Assembly (NCBI GenBank): GCA_029262815.1
Contig: JAJCYS010000018.1
Span: 28,963 to 92,962, forward strand
DNA: 64,000 bases
Reading direction: 5' to 3'
DNA from: Deltaproteobacteria bacterium
GTDB lineage: Bacteria > Bdellovibrionota > JAJCYS01
Shown: one piece after another, positions 40,326 through 49,221 of the stretch
Layout: each line of letters begins with the position of its first letter
Position numbering within the stretch: position 1 is the stretch's first letter
Notes under the pieces: model-generated
The model's database searches: none
Seen by the model: only the letters and a program-made list of their open reading frames with translations
What the model was told of the DNA's origin: nothing
Translations under genes and position numbers: made by a program

Positions 40326-40886
40326 CTAGTGGTCGTTTGAGGCGGTTGTTTTTAAGGGCATGTTTTTTCTGACTTTGAATAGAATATAGCCACCTACACA
40401 TGCACCCAGAAACCAAGCGGGTGCATCAGTCATCCATCGAATTTTGCCGCCTATGAATGCCAAAGTGAACAACGTGGTCAGCGATAGAAGTGCCACAATG
40501 AGGGGGCGATAAGTACGTAATCGTTTGAGATGCCCTATGGGTAGCGTACGTGTGCTTAGGAACAGGCTGACGCCCATAATTGTAAACCCGCAGCACACCT
40601 TACAGACAGTACGGCCAAAGATGGCAAATACAGCAGGAAGTCCTTTAAAACCCGGAATAATCGAAACGCCAAAATGAGGACACACGACCATCAAGAGTGT
40701 AACGAATACAACGTGAGATAGGAGAAGTTGAAGGAGTGAAGCAGGCAGAGAAGGGTTAATATCCTTTAATATGGTTTGACGAATGCGCTTAGAAATATGA
40801 GACGGTGGCGTCATGGGAGGCGCATTGAGGAAAGCCTCATATTCTTGCTCGAACTGTTTTTTAGACTGTACGTCTGTTTCACTCAT
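40326..40886 (-). CDS. multi-TM putative anti-sigma factor, Cys-rich
   Basis: Directly downstream of and overlapping the ECF sigma gene; several TM segments; CPHFG and CKVCC motifs. Confidence 0.6.
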   Translation of the reverse strand: MSETDVQSKKQFEQEYEAFLNAPPMTPPSHISKRIRQTILKDINPSLPASLLQLLLSHVVFVTLLMVVCPHFGVSIIPGFKGLPAVFAIFGRTVCKVCCGFTIMGVSLFLSTRTLPIGHLKRLRTYRPLIVALLSLTTLFTLAFIGGKIRWMTDAPAWFLGACVGGYILFKVRKNMPLKTTASNDH

Positions 40887-41446
40887 GATGCCTCCATTTT
40901 TTTAAGGACGACTTTTAGTTTTTGTATCCCTCTGCTGATGAGTTTTCGTGCATTCTCGGATGTAGTTCCAAGCTCACGAGCTATTTCATCAAAACTCCAA
41001 TCGGAGACGTATCGCAAGGATACTGCCTGCTTATATCGATCGGGTAGCTCATTAAGAAATTCAGGGGATTCATTCGACATTGGAGGCTCTGAGGTGTCAA
41101 TTGGGCCTTCCATCGTATCAAGCTGGGAATAACTGTGTGTAGCTTGTTTACGCAGATGATCAATCATCGAATTTCGACAAATAGTGAATAACCAGGCAGC
41201 AAAAGGGTACTTTGCATTGTATCGGTGCTTGAAGCGGTGTAGCTTCAAAAAAGTAGACTGGAGTATGTCGTCACACATGGCTTGATCCCGAACACGGGCT
41301 CTCAAATACCCGTATACTTTACTTTCATACCGTTTGAATAATTGCTCGAATGAATCACTATCAGCTGAGGCTTGATAGTGAAGCATCAGCGCTTCGTCAG
41401 ATAACCCTTCCATGGTGTTACGTTCCTTGTTGCTGATGTGTGACAA
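40883..41446 (-). CDS. ECF-subfamily RNA polymerase sigma factor
   Basis: Region 2 (LFKRYESKVYGYLRARVRDQAMCDDILQSTFLKLHRFKHRY) and region 4 (VSDWSFDEIARELGTTSENARKLISRGIQKLK). Confidence 0.93.
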   Translation of the reverse strand: MSHISNKERNTMEGLSDEALMLHYQASADSDSFEQLFKRYESKVYGYLRARVRDQAMCDDILQSTFLKLHRFKHRYNAKYPFAAWLFTICRNSMIDHLRKQATHSYSQLDTMEGPIDTSEPPMSNESPEFLNELPDRYKQAVSLRYVSDWSFDEIARELGTTSENARKLISRGIQKLKVVLKKMEAS

Positions 41447-41647
41447 ACTTTTTTAAAAAGACTGACTATCTTTCATTTTAACATGTTAGCGGGAATGAAC
41501 TTAAACACGGCGCAGTGTAAACATGGCATGGTTTGTTTAACTGATTGATATTATTTCGTTATATAAGAAAATTTGTAAAAGATTGATACGCTTGACTTTT
41601 GAAGTGATTATCGATACCTTTAGTCTCCTGATAAATGAGGTTATCTG

Positions 41648-42955
41648 ATGGTTTTATTTAGGAACGTGTTTTTCGCTGTTTTTGTATTTCTGGGAGCTTA
41701 TTCGGGCTCATTTGGATGTGATTTTGAAACTTTATTGATTGAACGCTCTGGTTATAGTCCCTATGAAATAAGTCTTATCAAAAAGCTAAATCAATTAGCA
41801 TACGAAGAAATCAAATTTATGCCTGATGATATTCCTTTTATTTCTCATAATATTATTTTTTATAACAAACTACTGGCCCTTAAACAGGGACTCAAAGAGA
41901 GGTCGCCTGAGCATTCGCTCATTGATCAAGTTAATTATGCATTATTTAATCAAAGCTCGGTAATTCAATTGTACGACAAAGATGTTGTCACGTGGGACAG
42001 CCAGACGGTTCCCAAAGAATCATCTGAAGGTCGATTAAAGCATTTCGACCAGCTTGGGTTGCAATATGTGAGCAACTACTTTAAAGAACCATCAAAACAA
42101 TTGCAGATTTTGGATGTGGGTGCATCTTTTGGGTTTTCTTCGTTAGAAACATATAGATTTTTTCAACAGCACTACCCAAACACTCAGTTGCATGTTGTCG
42201 ACCGAAATATTGATAACTATATTTTATTTGATCTCAAAACCAAAAAAAGAATTTTTTATAATGCTGAGTTTCAACCTGTTGCATTATTTCGAATGAATAA
42301 GAAACTGCCAATCCTTACGGAAGTATTTATTAATTTAAATTTTAGAAAATCGTTTAACGATAAACCATTTTTAAAAAAATATAAAAAATTAGGTTCAAAA
42401 AAACATAATCTGTATAACGGTCTGTTACTCCAAGCACAAAGAAATAATCAAAATCATTACACGCATGAAAATTCAATCATTGTTGAGCGTATTAGAACGA
42501 TACACCCAGAGTTAGTTTCGTTAGAAACTCAAGGACATGTAAAAATTTATCATCAAGATGCAAAGCTGCCTTTTGATTCAATTCCAAATAGTGACGTTAT
42601 TTACCTTGCTAATTTGCTGTATTATTTTAGTGACGATGTGCAATCAAATATTTTAAATAACCTCATATCTAAATTGAACCCAAACGGAATTTTGATTTTT
42701 AATTGTTCACGATTTTCAGAAGGGTCATATTTTACGTTGGTGATTCAAAAACGAAACGACGGAAAGATTAACTTTTCTTATGTTCCAACAGAACGTTACA
42801 AAGAATTTGAGAACAACCCTATCGAACAAATGGTAAATGCAGAGTCTTACAATATTGAATACAATCGAATTCAACAACTGATTCAAACGCTTCAACCAGT
42901 ACACGTAAGTTTTAATCCGAAACCAGGACTGGTTATAGAAATGACTGGGGAATAG
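41648..42955 (+). CDS. exported protein with SAM-methyltransferase-like fold
   Basis: Signal peptide; LQILDVGASFGFSSLE motif I and SDVIYLANLLYYFSDDVQSNILNNLISKLNPNGILIFNCS. Confidence 0.65.
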   Translation: MVLFRNVFFAVFVFLGAYSGSFGCDFETLLIERSGYSPYEISLIKKLNQLAYEEIKFMPDDIPFISHNIIFYNKLLALKQGLKERSPEHSLIDQVNYALFNQSSVIQLYDKDVVTWDSQTVPKESSEGRLKHFDQLGLQYVSNYFKEPSKQLQILDVGASFGFSSLETYRFFQQHYPNTQLHVVDRNIDNYILFDLKTKKRIFYNAEFQPVALFRMNKKLPILTEVFINLNFRKSFNDKPFLKKYKKLGSKKHNLYNGLLLQAQRNNQNHYTHENSIIVERIRTIHPELVSLETQGHVKIYHQDAKLPFDSIPNSDVIYLANLLYYFSDDVQSNILNNLISKLNPNGILIFNCSRFSEGSYFTLVIQKRNDGKINFSYVPTERYKEFENNPIEQMVNAESYNIEYNRIQQLIQTLQPVHVSFNPKPGLVIEMTGE

Positions 42956-43113
42956 GATTTGGCCGCTCGAAGGGTTCTGTATCCTTTTAGAAGCTCTTTT
43001 TATATTTTTAAACTTTTGTAACATACTAAATACATTAAATAATTTTACTTTGTCACAATTTGGGTATTTGGCGCGTATTTATCAGTGAAAGCCAAAATCA
43101 AAAGGAGGGCAAA

Positions 43114-43440
43114 ATGAAATTAAGAACTAGCATCAGAATCGGATTAGGTATTTTAGGTTTTGCGATGATACCCCAAGCGTTTGCAGCTGAGTCTTTACGA
43201 ATCACAGTGCCCTCTGAAGGAAAAGTGTTTGAGGAAGGGGATCAAGTGGTTGCGTATCAAACCTATAATAGAGAAATTGCCGCCTACAGCGAGCATGGGG
43301 GGACGGTTATTCCCACACGTCACGATTTGGGGGTCGGTGAAGTTGAAGATGTCATGAATGGCAACTATGTGCTTGTGAGTTTACCTAAGCATGCACAGTT
43401 GAAACCCAGCAAAAAAGTTCATTTAGAGCGAGTCAGGTGA
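43114..43440 (+). CDS. hypothetical small periplasmic protein
   Basis: Signal peptide cleaved at QAFAAES; SD aaggagg upstream of ATG 43114. Confidence 0.6.
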   Translation: MKLRTSIRIGLGILGFAMIPQAFAAESLRITVPSEGKVFEEGDQVVAYQTYNREIAAYSEHGGTVIPTRHDLGVGEVEDVMNGNYVLVSLPKHAQLKPSKKVHLERVR

Positions 43441-43479
43441 AGCTACAATTTTAAGTTTAGCGCTGGCTGAAAATAAAAT

Positions 43480-43518
43480 AGCAGAGGGTCTGCCTCCACG
43501 GGCTCTCTGCTTTTTTTT
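43480..43518 (+). terminator. rho-independent terminator
   Basis: agcagaggg...ctctgctttttttt. Confidence 0.75.
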
Positions 43519-43521
43519 GTC

Positions 43522-44259
43522 TTAGATCTTTCGTTTAGGTTCATCAAAACTGGGTAATGAAATACCAATGACCATTTGAATGATAGCGTAGTTTTGAGTC
43601 CGCTCCTTGTTATAGCTGTTGTCTGTATACAGCACATCACGTAATTCAAAGCTAATATGGAATAAATTCGAAAGAAAAATTTGTATGCCTGCACCTATAC
43701 TGAGCCCTGCAGAGCTTTCTGGCTTTCTTTCGTTGCCGTTTGATAGTGTGGCTTCTTTGAAGCTTAAGAAGCTTGCTCCTATAAACAAATACATTAAAAA
43801 ATGGAACTCAGAAAGCGACCAGAGATGCTGCTTGCCATATACGGGTATCCAAACCAAATGAGCTGATACTTCAGAATCTATCAAATCTATGAAGAAGTCA
43901 GCCTGTCTCGCAGGTTCTACCTTCGCTTTAGTGTCATCAAAAAGAGTCTTTTCTTTGGAAGAATGTTTATATCCCCGTAGATCTAGCCCGAGCCAGTGCA
44001 AAAAGTTGTACTGCAGCCCAAAACCCACCATAAAGTCAGAGAGTAGGCTGTTGAAAGGGTTCAATCCGCCTATCAGGTTCACATTAAAGCGTCCAACGGG
44101 GTCAAAACGCTTTTTTTGGACCACCCCAATGTCATTTTCATACTCATAGGGGTCCACTTCATATGAGGAAGCATGGGCATAAACTGACGTGAGTATAAGA
44201 AATAAACCTAAAAAGAGCCTTTTTAGACAAAAACACGAATAAACATTTGAATTCCCCAT
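43522..44259 (-). CDS. putative outer-membrane beta-barrel protein
   Basis: Signal peptide, alternating aromatic beta-strands (MVGFGLQYNFLHWLGLDLRGY; HISFELRDVLY), terminal barrel-like segment. Confidence 0.6.
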   Translation of the reverse strand: MGNSNVYSCFCLKRLFLGLFLILTSVYAHASSYEVDPYEYENDIGVVQKKRFDPVGRFNVNLIGGLNPFNSLLSDFMVGFGLQYNFLHWLGLDLRGYKHSSKEKTLFDDTKAKVEPARQADFFIDLIDSEVSAHLVWIPVYGKQHLWSLSEFHFLMYLFIGASFLSFKEATLSNGNERKPESSAGLSIGAGIQIFLSNLFHISFELRDVLYTDNSYNKERTQNYAIIQMVIGISLPSFDEPKRKI

Positions 44260-44310
44260 GGTTATTAGCTTAACATGAATGACTCATAGGGCTCAATTTT
44301 GGAGGAAGCC

Positions 44311-44421
44311 ATGCCAAACAGAGATACAAAGTTAAAACGTAAACGAAAGAAGTCTAAAGCCGGAAAGACGCGGAAACGTAAAGTTCGTAGAGAAGGTTCC
44401 ACCCCTAAGCTGCCATTTTAA
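44311..44421 (+). CDS. 36-aa highly basic small protein
   Basis: ATG with SD ggagga 6 nt upstream; translation MPNRDTKLKRKRKKSKAGKTRKRKVRREGSTPKLPF; not in ORF track because of length. Confidence 0.6.
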   Translation: MPNRDTKLKRKRKKSKAGKTRKRKVRREGSTPKLPF

Positions 44422-44435
44422 GTACAATATCGTGT

Positions 44436-45302
44436 ATGGAAGCATACGCAATAGAAACAGGGCAGGTCAGACTTGATGGTGGGGCGATGTTCGGTGTCGT
44501 TCCGAAGCCCATCTGGAACCGACTCATTCCTGCAGACGAGCGAAACAGGATTGGATTATCTATGCGGTCTCTCTTGTTTCGACGTGCTCAGGACGGCGCG
44601 TGGTGTCTTATTGACTGTGGCGCTGGGAAACGCTGGGACGAAAAATTCGCTGATATTTATGGCATCAACCTGACGGGCCCGGATCTTACCTCTGGGCTTA
44701 AAGCCTATGGCGTAACCCCCGAAGATATTCAAACGGTCTTTATTACCCATCTCCACTTTGATCACGCAGGGGGACTGACCACCGTCGACAATCAAGGTAA
44801 AATCTGTCCGACATTTCCCAATGCAACCCATGTGGTGCACAAAGGTCATTGGGCGCATGCTTCAGAACCTAGCTTAAAGGACAGGGCCAGCTTCCGGTTA
44901 GATGATTTTAAACCTTTGGAATCTGCTGTAAAGTTTGAGTGGCTTACTGAAGACCAGACGACACTATGTGATGGCCAGGTGGTTGCGCATGTGGGTCAAG
45001 GGCATACGCCATTCATGGCACATTTCGATATTACCTTTCCAGACTCGAACATATTGCTGACGCATGGGGCTGATTTATTGCCTACAGCCCACCATGTAAA
45101 CCTTCCGTTTTTGATGGGGTTTGATGTAGATCCGTTGAAATCCCTGGTTGAAAAAGAACAGTTGTACCACCGCATGGTACAAAATCCCAACCACTATGTG
45201 ATGTTGGAGCATGACACCCAAACCGAATGTATCCAAGTTGCAAAAGGCGAAAAGGCCTGGGCAGCTAGTTCCAAGGCGTCTTTGAAGGAAATTCTGGGAT
45301 GA
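44436..45302 (+). CDS. metallo-beta-lactamase fold hydrolase
   Basis: TVFITHLHFDHAGGLT motif. Confidence 0.9.
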   Translation: MEAYAIETGQVRLDGGAMFGVVPKPIWNRLIPADERNRIGLSMRSLLFRRAQDGAWCLIDCGAGKRWDEKFADIYGINLTGPDLTSGLKAYGVTPEDIQTVFITHLHFDHAGGLTTVDNQGKICPTFPNATHVVHKGHWAHASEPSLKDRASFRLDDFKPLESAVKFEWLTEDQTTLCDGQVVAHVGQGHTPFMAHFDITFPDSNILLTHGADLLPTAHHVNLPFLMGFDVDPLKSLVEKEQLYHRMVQNPNHYVMLEHDTQTECIQVAKGEKAWAASSKASLKEILG

Positions 45303-45913
45303 TCCCTTTTATCACCTTTGAAGGACCTGATGGGTGTGGCAAAACCACTCTCTCAAAGCAGGTGTATGAAAATCTCATTGCTCATCATGCTTGTCTATGG
45401 ACACGTAACCCATCACGACGTCCGTTAGGGAATTTACTTGTTGAGCAACTTAAGCAGAATTCAATGCCACCCGAAACCGCACTATTGGTTTTTTTGGCGG
45501 ATCGTCATGAGCATTACACGCATGTGATTCAGCCTGCGCTTAAAGAAAAAAATTGGGTACTTTGTGATCGGTTTATGGATTCGACTTTGGTGTATCAGTC
45601 TTACCTTTGTGGGTTGGATGTAGATGCGCTAGATAAGTGGGTGCATGCTTTCGGGTGGTTCCCCAAACCAGACCGAACATATTTAGTATCTCTAGACTAT
45701 GAGACACAGCAAAAAAGGGTGTCGAATCGAGCAGATGCATCTGCAAATGATGAAGCTGGCAAAGCGTTCTTCGATGAGATTTCAAGTCGATATCAGTTTC
45801 TTTCGGATAAAGAGCCAGAGCGATTTATGATTGTCGATGGCAAGGCCCCTCTAGCAACGCTTGTTGCGCAAATTTCACAAGATATTCTTCGGTTGTGGGG
45901 GGAAGGTGAATAA
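45299..45913 (+). CDS. tmk: thymidylate kinase
   Basis: FITFEGPDGCGKTTLSKQV, CDRFMDSTLVYQ. Confidence 0.93.
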   Translation: MIPFITFEGPDGCGKTTLSKQVYENLIAHHACLWTRNPSRRPLGNLLVEQLKQNSMPPETALLVFLADRHEHYTHVIQPALKEKNWVLCDRFMDSTLVYQSYLCGLDVDALDKWVHAFGWFPKPDRTYLVSLDYETQQKRVSNRADASANDEAGKAFFDEISSRYQFLSDKEPERFMIVDGKAPLATLVAQISQDILRLWGEGE

Positions 45914-46682
45914 GCGTCAGTTTTTAACACTTTGGGAAAGTTTTCGTCAAAAGAAACAATTCCCCAATGGTCTACTCGTCACTGGACCCCCTCATTTAAT
46001 TTCAGATGCGCACAGTTTATGGATGCCGATGTTATGTCATCACCCTAAGGAAGCAGGGACGGTTGGATGTGGTACTTGCCGGGCATGTGTGCAACATCAA
46101 GTGGAACAGAGTTCAGATCACTGGTTTTTGAAAGCTGCTGAAGGGCATAACAAAGTCCCGCTTGATGATATTCGGCAGATGCAGAAAGCAGTTTTGCTAA
46201 AACAAGACGCCCCATCTGATTTACCTTTTTTTGTGGTTGTGCCCGATGTGAGTCATGTATCGCAATCGGGGTGGAATATTCTATTAAAAACACTTGAAGA
46301 GCCGCCTGATCAGGTCTCATTTTTATTATTTGGTGCGTTGTCGCATGCACTGCCGATGACCATTCGGTCTCGGTTATTAAAAGTGTATGTCTATGAGGGT
46401 GACAAAGACAGGATGCATCATTCGGGTAAACCATTTGAACTTTCTCTGATGTCATTCAGAAGTTATCTTCAGCTTCAAAAGCCAAGCCTATTAGAGGATT
46501 GGCGAAGTTATGCAGCGGCTTGTTTTCAGGCTATGTCGAAATCAGAGCGGTCGAATGAGACTGTAAAATTGGCAGGGGCTTTTTTGGAATTTTCTGATGT
46601 ACTCAGTCGCAAGCAGTTGGATGGCAGTATTAATATCAAGTATGCCTTCACAAATATAATTTCTCGCTACGAATCACTTTAA
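45906..46682 (+). CDS. holB: DNA polymerase III delta-prime-like subunit
   Basis: GLLVTGPPHL, CRACVQ..., GWNILLKTLEEPPDQVSFLLFG, TIRSRLLK; GTG start overlaps tmk stop. Confidence 0.85.
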   Translation: MNKRQFLTLWESFRQKKQFPNGLLVTGPPHLISDAHSLWMPMLCHHPKEAGTVGCGTCRACVQHQVEQSSDHWFLKAAEGHNKVPLDDIRQMQKAVLLKQDAPSDLPFFVVVPDVSHVSQSGWNILLKTLEEPPDQVSFLLFGALSHALPMTIRSRLLKVYVYEGDKDRMHHSGKPFELSLMSFRSYLQLQKPSLLEDWRSYAAACFQAMSKSERSNETVKLAGAFLEFSDVLSRKQLDGSINIKYAFTNIISRYESL

Positions 46683-46717
46683 TACTCACACTCAGTCATT
46701 ACAAACCGCCACCCAGT

Positions 46718-46750
46718 CATTCACGACACACGAAGCGTGAGTGGGAATCC
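46718..46750. repeat. REP-like ATTCC/GGAAT element
   Basis: tcattcacgacacacgaagcgtgagtgggaatc; alignable with 59548-59584. Confidence 0.5.
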
Positions 46751-46769
46751 ACCCTATAATTGATGAGAG

Positions 46770-47561
46770 GTGTTGTGTATGATGGGTGAAATGAGTACTT
46801 ACGAATTAACGGATAGCCATTGTCATTTAGAAAGCCTAGAGAATCCTGTTGAGGCCTGTGAACGTGCTCGATCCGCAGGGATTTCGCGTATCATTGCGAT
46901 TGCAAACGATGAACCGACTTATCGACGCTCTAGAGAATTGAAGAGTGATGCAGTTGAACTCTATACAACATTGGGAACCCATCCTCATGAAGCTCTAACG
47001 TATGATGAAGAACATTGGATAAAATTGTTTGAACATGAACAGTCAAATATATGTGCAGTGGGGGAGTGTGGGTTGGATTATTTTTATGATCATGCACCCA
47101 AGGATTGCCAGCAAAAAGTATTCGAACACCAACTTGAAGTCGCTTTAAAAATTCAAAAGCCCGTTGTGGTACATGTGCGAGATTCCTTTGATGATACGTT
47201 GGCAATTATTCGACCTTACGCTGAAAAAGGCGTCCAAGGTGTCGTGCATTGCTTTACTGGATCTGTAAACGAGATTAAACTTATTTTGGATTTGGGTTGG
47301 TATGTTGGATTCACTGGGATTATTACCTTTGGCGCCAGTGCAGAACCTATTCGCGAAGCTGTTCAGGTGTGTCCATTAGATAGATTGTTGATCGAAACGG
47401 ACTCTCCATATTTGGCACCAAAACCGTACCGGGGTAAACCGAACGAACCTGCTTTTGTGGTTGAGGTAGCCAAGAAAGTGTCCGTGCTTAAGCGTGTGGC
47501 TTTAGAAGAAATATGCGCAGCAACTCATCAAAATACCGAAAAATTATTTAATCTAGACTAA
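46770..47561 (+). CDS. tatD: TatD-family deoxyribonuclease
   Basis: DSHCHLE, TLGTHPHEA, VHVRDSFDDT, HCFTGS, LIETDSPYLAP. Confidence 0.92.
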   Translation: MLCMMGEMSTYELTDSHCHLESLENPVEACERARSAGISRIIAIANDEPTYRRSRELKSDAVELYTTLGTHPHEALTYDEEHWIKLFEHEQSNICAVGECGLDYFYDHAPKDCQQKVFEHQLEVALKIQKPVVVHVRDSFDDTLAIIRPYAEKGVQGVVHCFTGSVNEIKLILDLGWYVGFTGIITFGASAEPIREAVQVCPLDRLLIETDSPYLAPKPYRGKPNEPAFVVEVAKKVSVLKRVALEEICAATHQNTEKLFNLD

Positions 47562-47614
47562 CTCAAGAAATGATCGGATTAGACCGATAGGGTCGTTTAT
47601 AGGGAGTTTGTGAT

Positions 47615-48871
47615 TTGGTTCGTTATCTCGGGTTATTTATTTTTGTAGGCTTGTTTATGGGGTGTAGTGGCTCCAATACACCAAATCCATTGGTTGGATC
47701 CGAACAAAAAAAGCAAATCACTCAAAATCAGAAAGAGGCCAAATCAGTATTAGACGCTCATCTTAAAGTTAATTTTGAATTTCAAGATCCACTCAATGTT
47801 TTTGAAGCTCTTGACTATAAGATAGTCCAGGATGATAAAGGAAATTTGTTCCTAAAAATATCGCCCAAATTAATTAAGAATATTCCATTAGAATCTTATT
47901 TAGAAATTTCGTACAACTACATTACCAAAAAGTTAAACAAAGAACTGGATATAGACTTCTTTGCTTCTCGAAGCCCTTTTGCAAAAAAAATAGAATTATT
48001 AGAAGCTGTCTATAGTCTAAGAATGCGGTATAAGAACGACACAACTCTGATGGCTAAAAAACTGAATGACTTCTACTATGATCAATTTCTTGACGACAAA
48101 TTGAGATCTACAATAAGCAAAGATGAGCCACCACACCCGTTTTGGAATAAATTAACTCGAATTGTAGATGGACAAGTTTTAAGTACACTCAGATCAGGGT
48201 CGGCTGATATAAAAGAAGATTTGGGGTTTTTGTATGGATCTGGAGTATTGATAGTCTCTTTATTACTTCTGGCACATGAAGATAAAAATGAAGAGGCTAA
48301 AAAGGAATTAATTGCCCATTTTAAAAAATATGCAGACCTTTCTACCCCTCCTCTTAAGCAAGATTCCTTAAGAGGAATGATTTTTGCTCAAGCTGCATTT
48401 CTGCTGTCTCAGAAAATGGGCGTTGCTGATAAACACAGGGATTCTGTTTTGAGTATGTTGAGCAGCTATGTTGTTGGCAAAAAAGTTAAATCTGATTCGG
48501 GAAACAAACACTATTTTAGGCTTTATCAAACACTATTTCGAATGTTGAATAAAAAAACGTTTGAACCTAAAGATGAAGAAGAGTTAAACAAAATCAAATC
48601 TGAAATGCTATCTTTTAATGATGCAGTCCCTACTCACCTTGTTCTCATATTAGGTGCACCTGTATTAGATGTAACCTACAAGTTAAATCTTGACCACGAC
48701 AATTATGAATTAGAACCCAAAGAAGGACGACTGGTTTGGTTTTCTCCTGAACGAAGCATGGTAGGTATTCCCTTGAAACTTGTTCCTAAAGGTGAAGATA
48801 AAAGTAAGCCTATAGAAGAGTCCGAAAAAGGGTTTCATAAAAGGCATAGACTTCCAGAAGAACGAAATTGA
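47615..48871 (+). CDS. hypothetical lipoprotein
   Basis: Lipobox-like GLFMGCSGS; no recognised family. Confidence 0.6.
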   Translation: MVRYLGLFIFVGLFMGCSGSNTPNPLVGSEQKKQITQNQKEAKSVLDAHLKVNFEFQDPLNVFEALDYKIVQDDKGNLFLKISPKLIKNIPLESYLEISYNYITKKLNKELDIDFFASRSPFAKKIELLEAVYSLRMRYKNDTTLMAKKLNDFYYDQFLDDKLRSTISKDEPPHPFWNKLTRIVDGQVLSTLRSGSADIKEDLGFLYGSGVLIVSLLLLAHEDKNEEAKKELIAHFKKYADLSTPPLKQDSLRGMIFAQAAFLLSQKMGVADKHRDSVLSMLSSYVVGKKVKSDSGNKHYFRLYQTLFRMLNKKTFEPKDEEELNKIKSEMLSFNDAVPTHLVLILGAPVLDVTYKLNLDHDNYELEPKEGRLVWFSPERSMVGIPLKLVPKGEDKSKPIEESEKGFHKRHRLPEERN

Positions 48872-48880
48872 ATTAAAGGT

Positions 48881-48906
48881 GGATTCCTGCCTTCGCAGGA
48901 ATGACA
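48881..48906. repeat. REP-like ATTCCTGC..GCAGGAAT element
   Basis: ggattcctgccttcgcaggaatgaca; reverse-complement counterpart at 53035-53060. Confidence 0.75.
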
Positions 48907-48964
48907 GGGTAACGCGTTGCAACGTACCAAAATGCTGGCGAACTGTTTCAGATAAAAAGTTAAT

Positions 48965-49221
48965 AGAACCAGTTTCAATATATAACTTCGTGATGAGATC
49001 ACGCGAAGTCTGTTGCCTCAAGGCCGTCCGTCTTCGCTAAAGCTACGACAGGGACAGGCAAGGGGGGGGGGGAGATTGCCACTTTGGCTCGGCTTGCCCA
49101 CCGTAGTACGCGTACTACGGTGGGAGGTGGCCTATGGGCCATCGAGAATGTTTTTCGCCGAGAACGATGAGGCGACTGATTGCAGCTGAATCGAATAGAA
49201 GTTATTATTGAGTCTGGTTCT
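48965..49221. repeat. composite repeat island / possible MITE-like element
   Basis: agaaccagtttcaatatataacttcgtgatgaga at left end, ctggttct at right end; internal 28-bp palindrome and G11 tract. Confidence 0.45.
49097..49124. repeat. 28-bp perfect palindrome
   Basis: cccaccgtagtacgcgtactacggtggg, no spacer. Confidence 0.97.

Noticed and set aside
46045-46455. 136-aa minus-strand ORF
   Set aside because: Antisense to holB-like CDS; shadow ORF.
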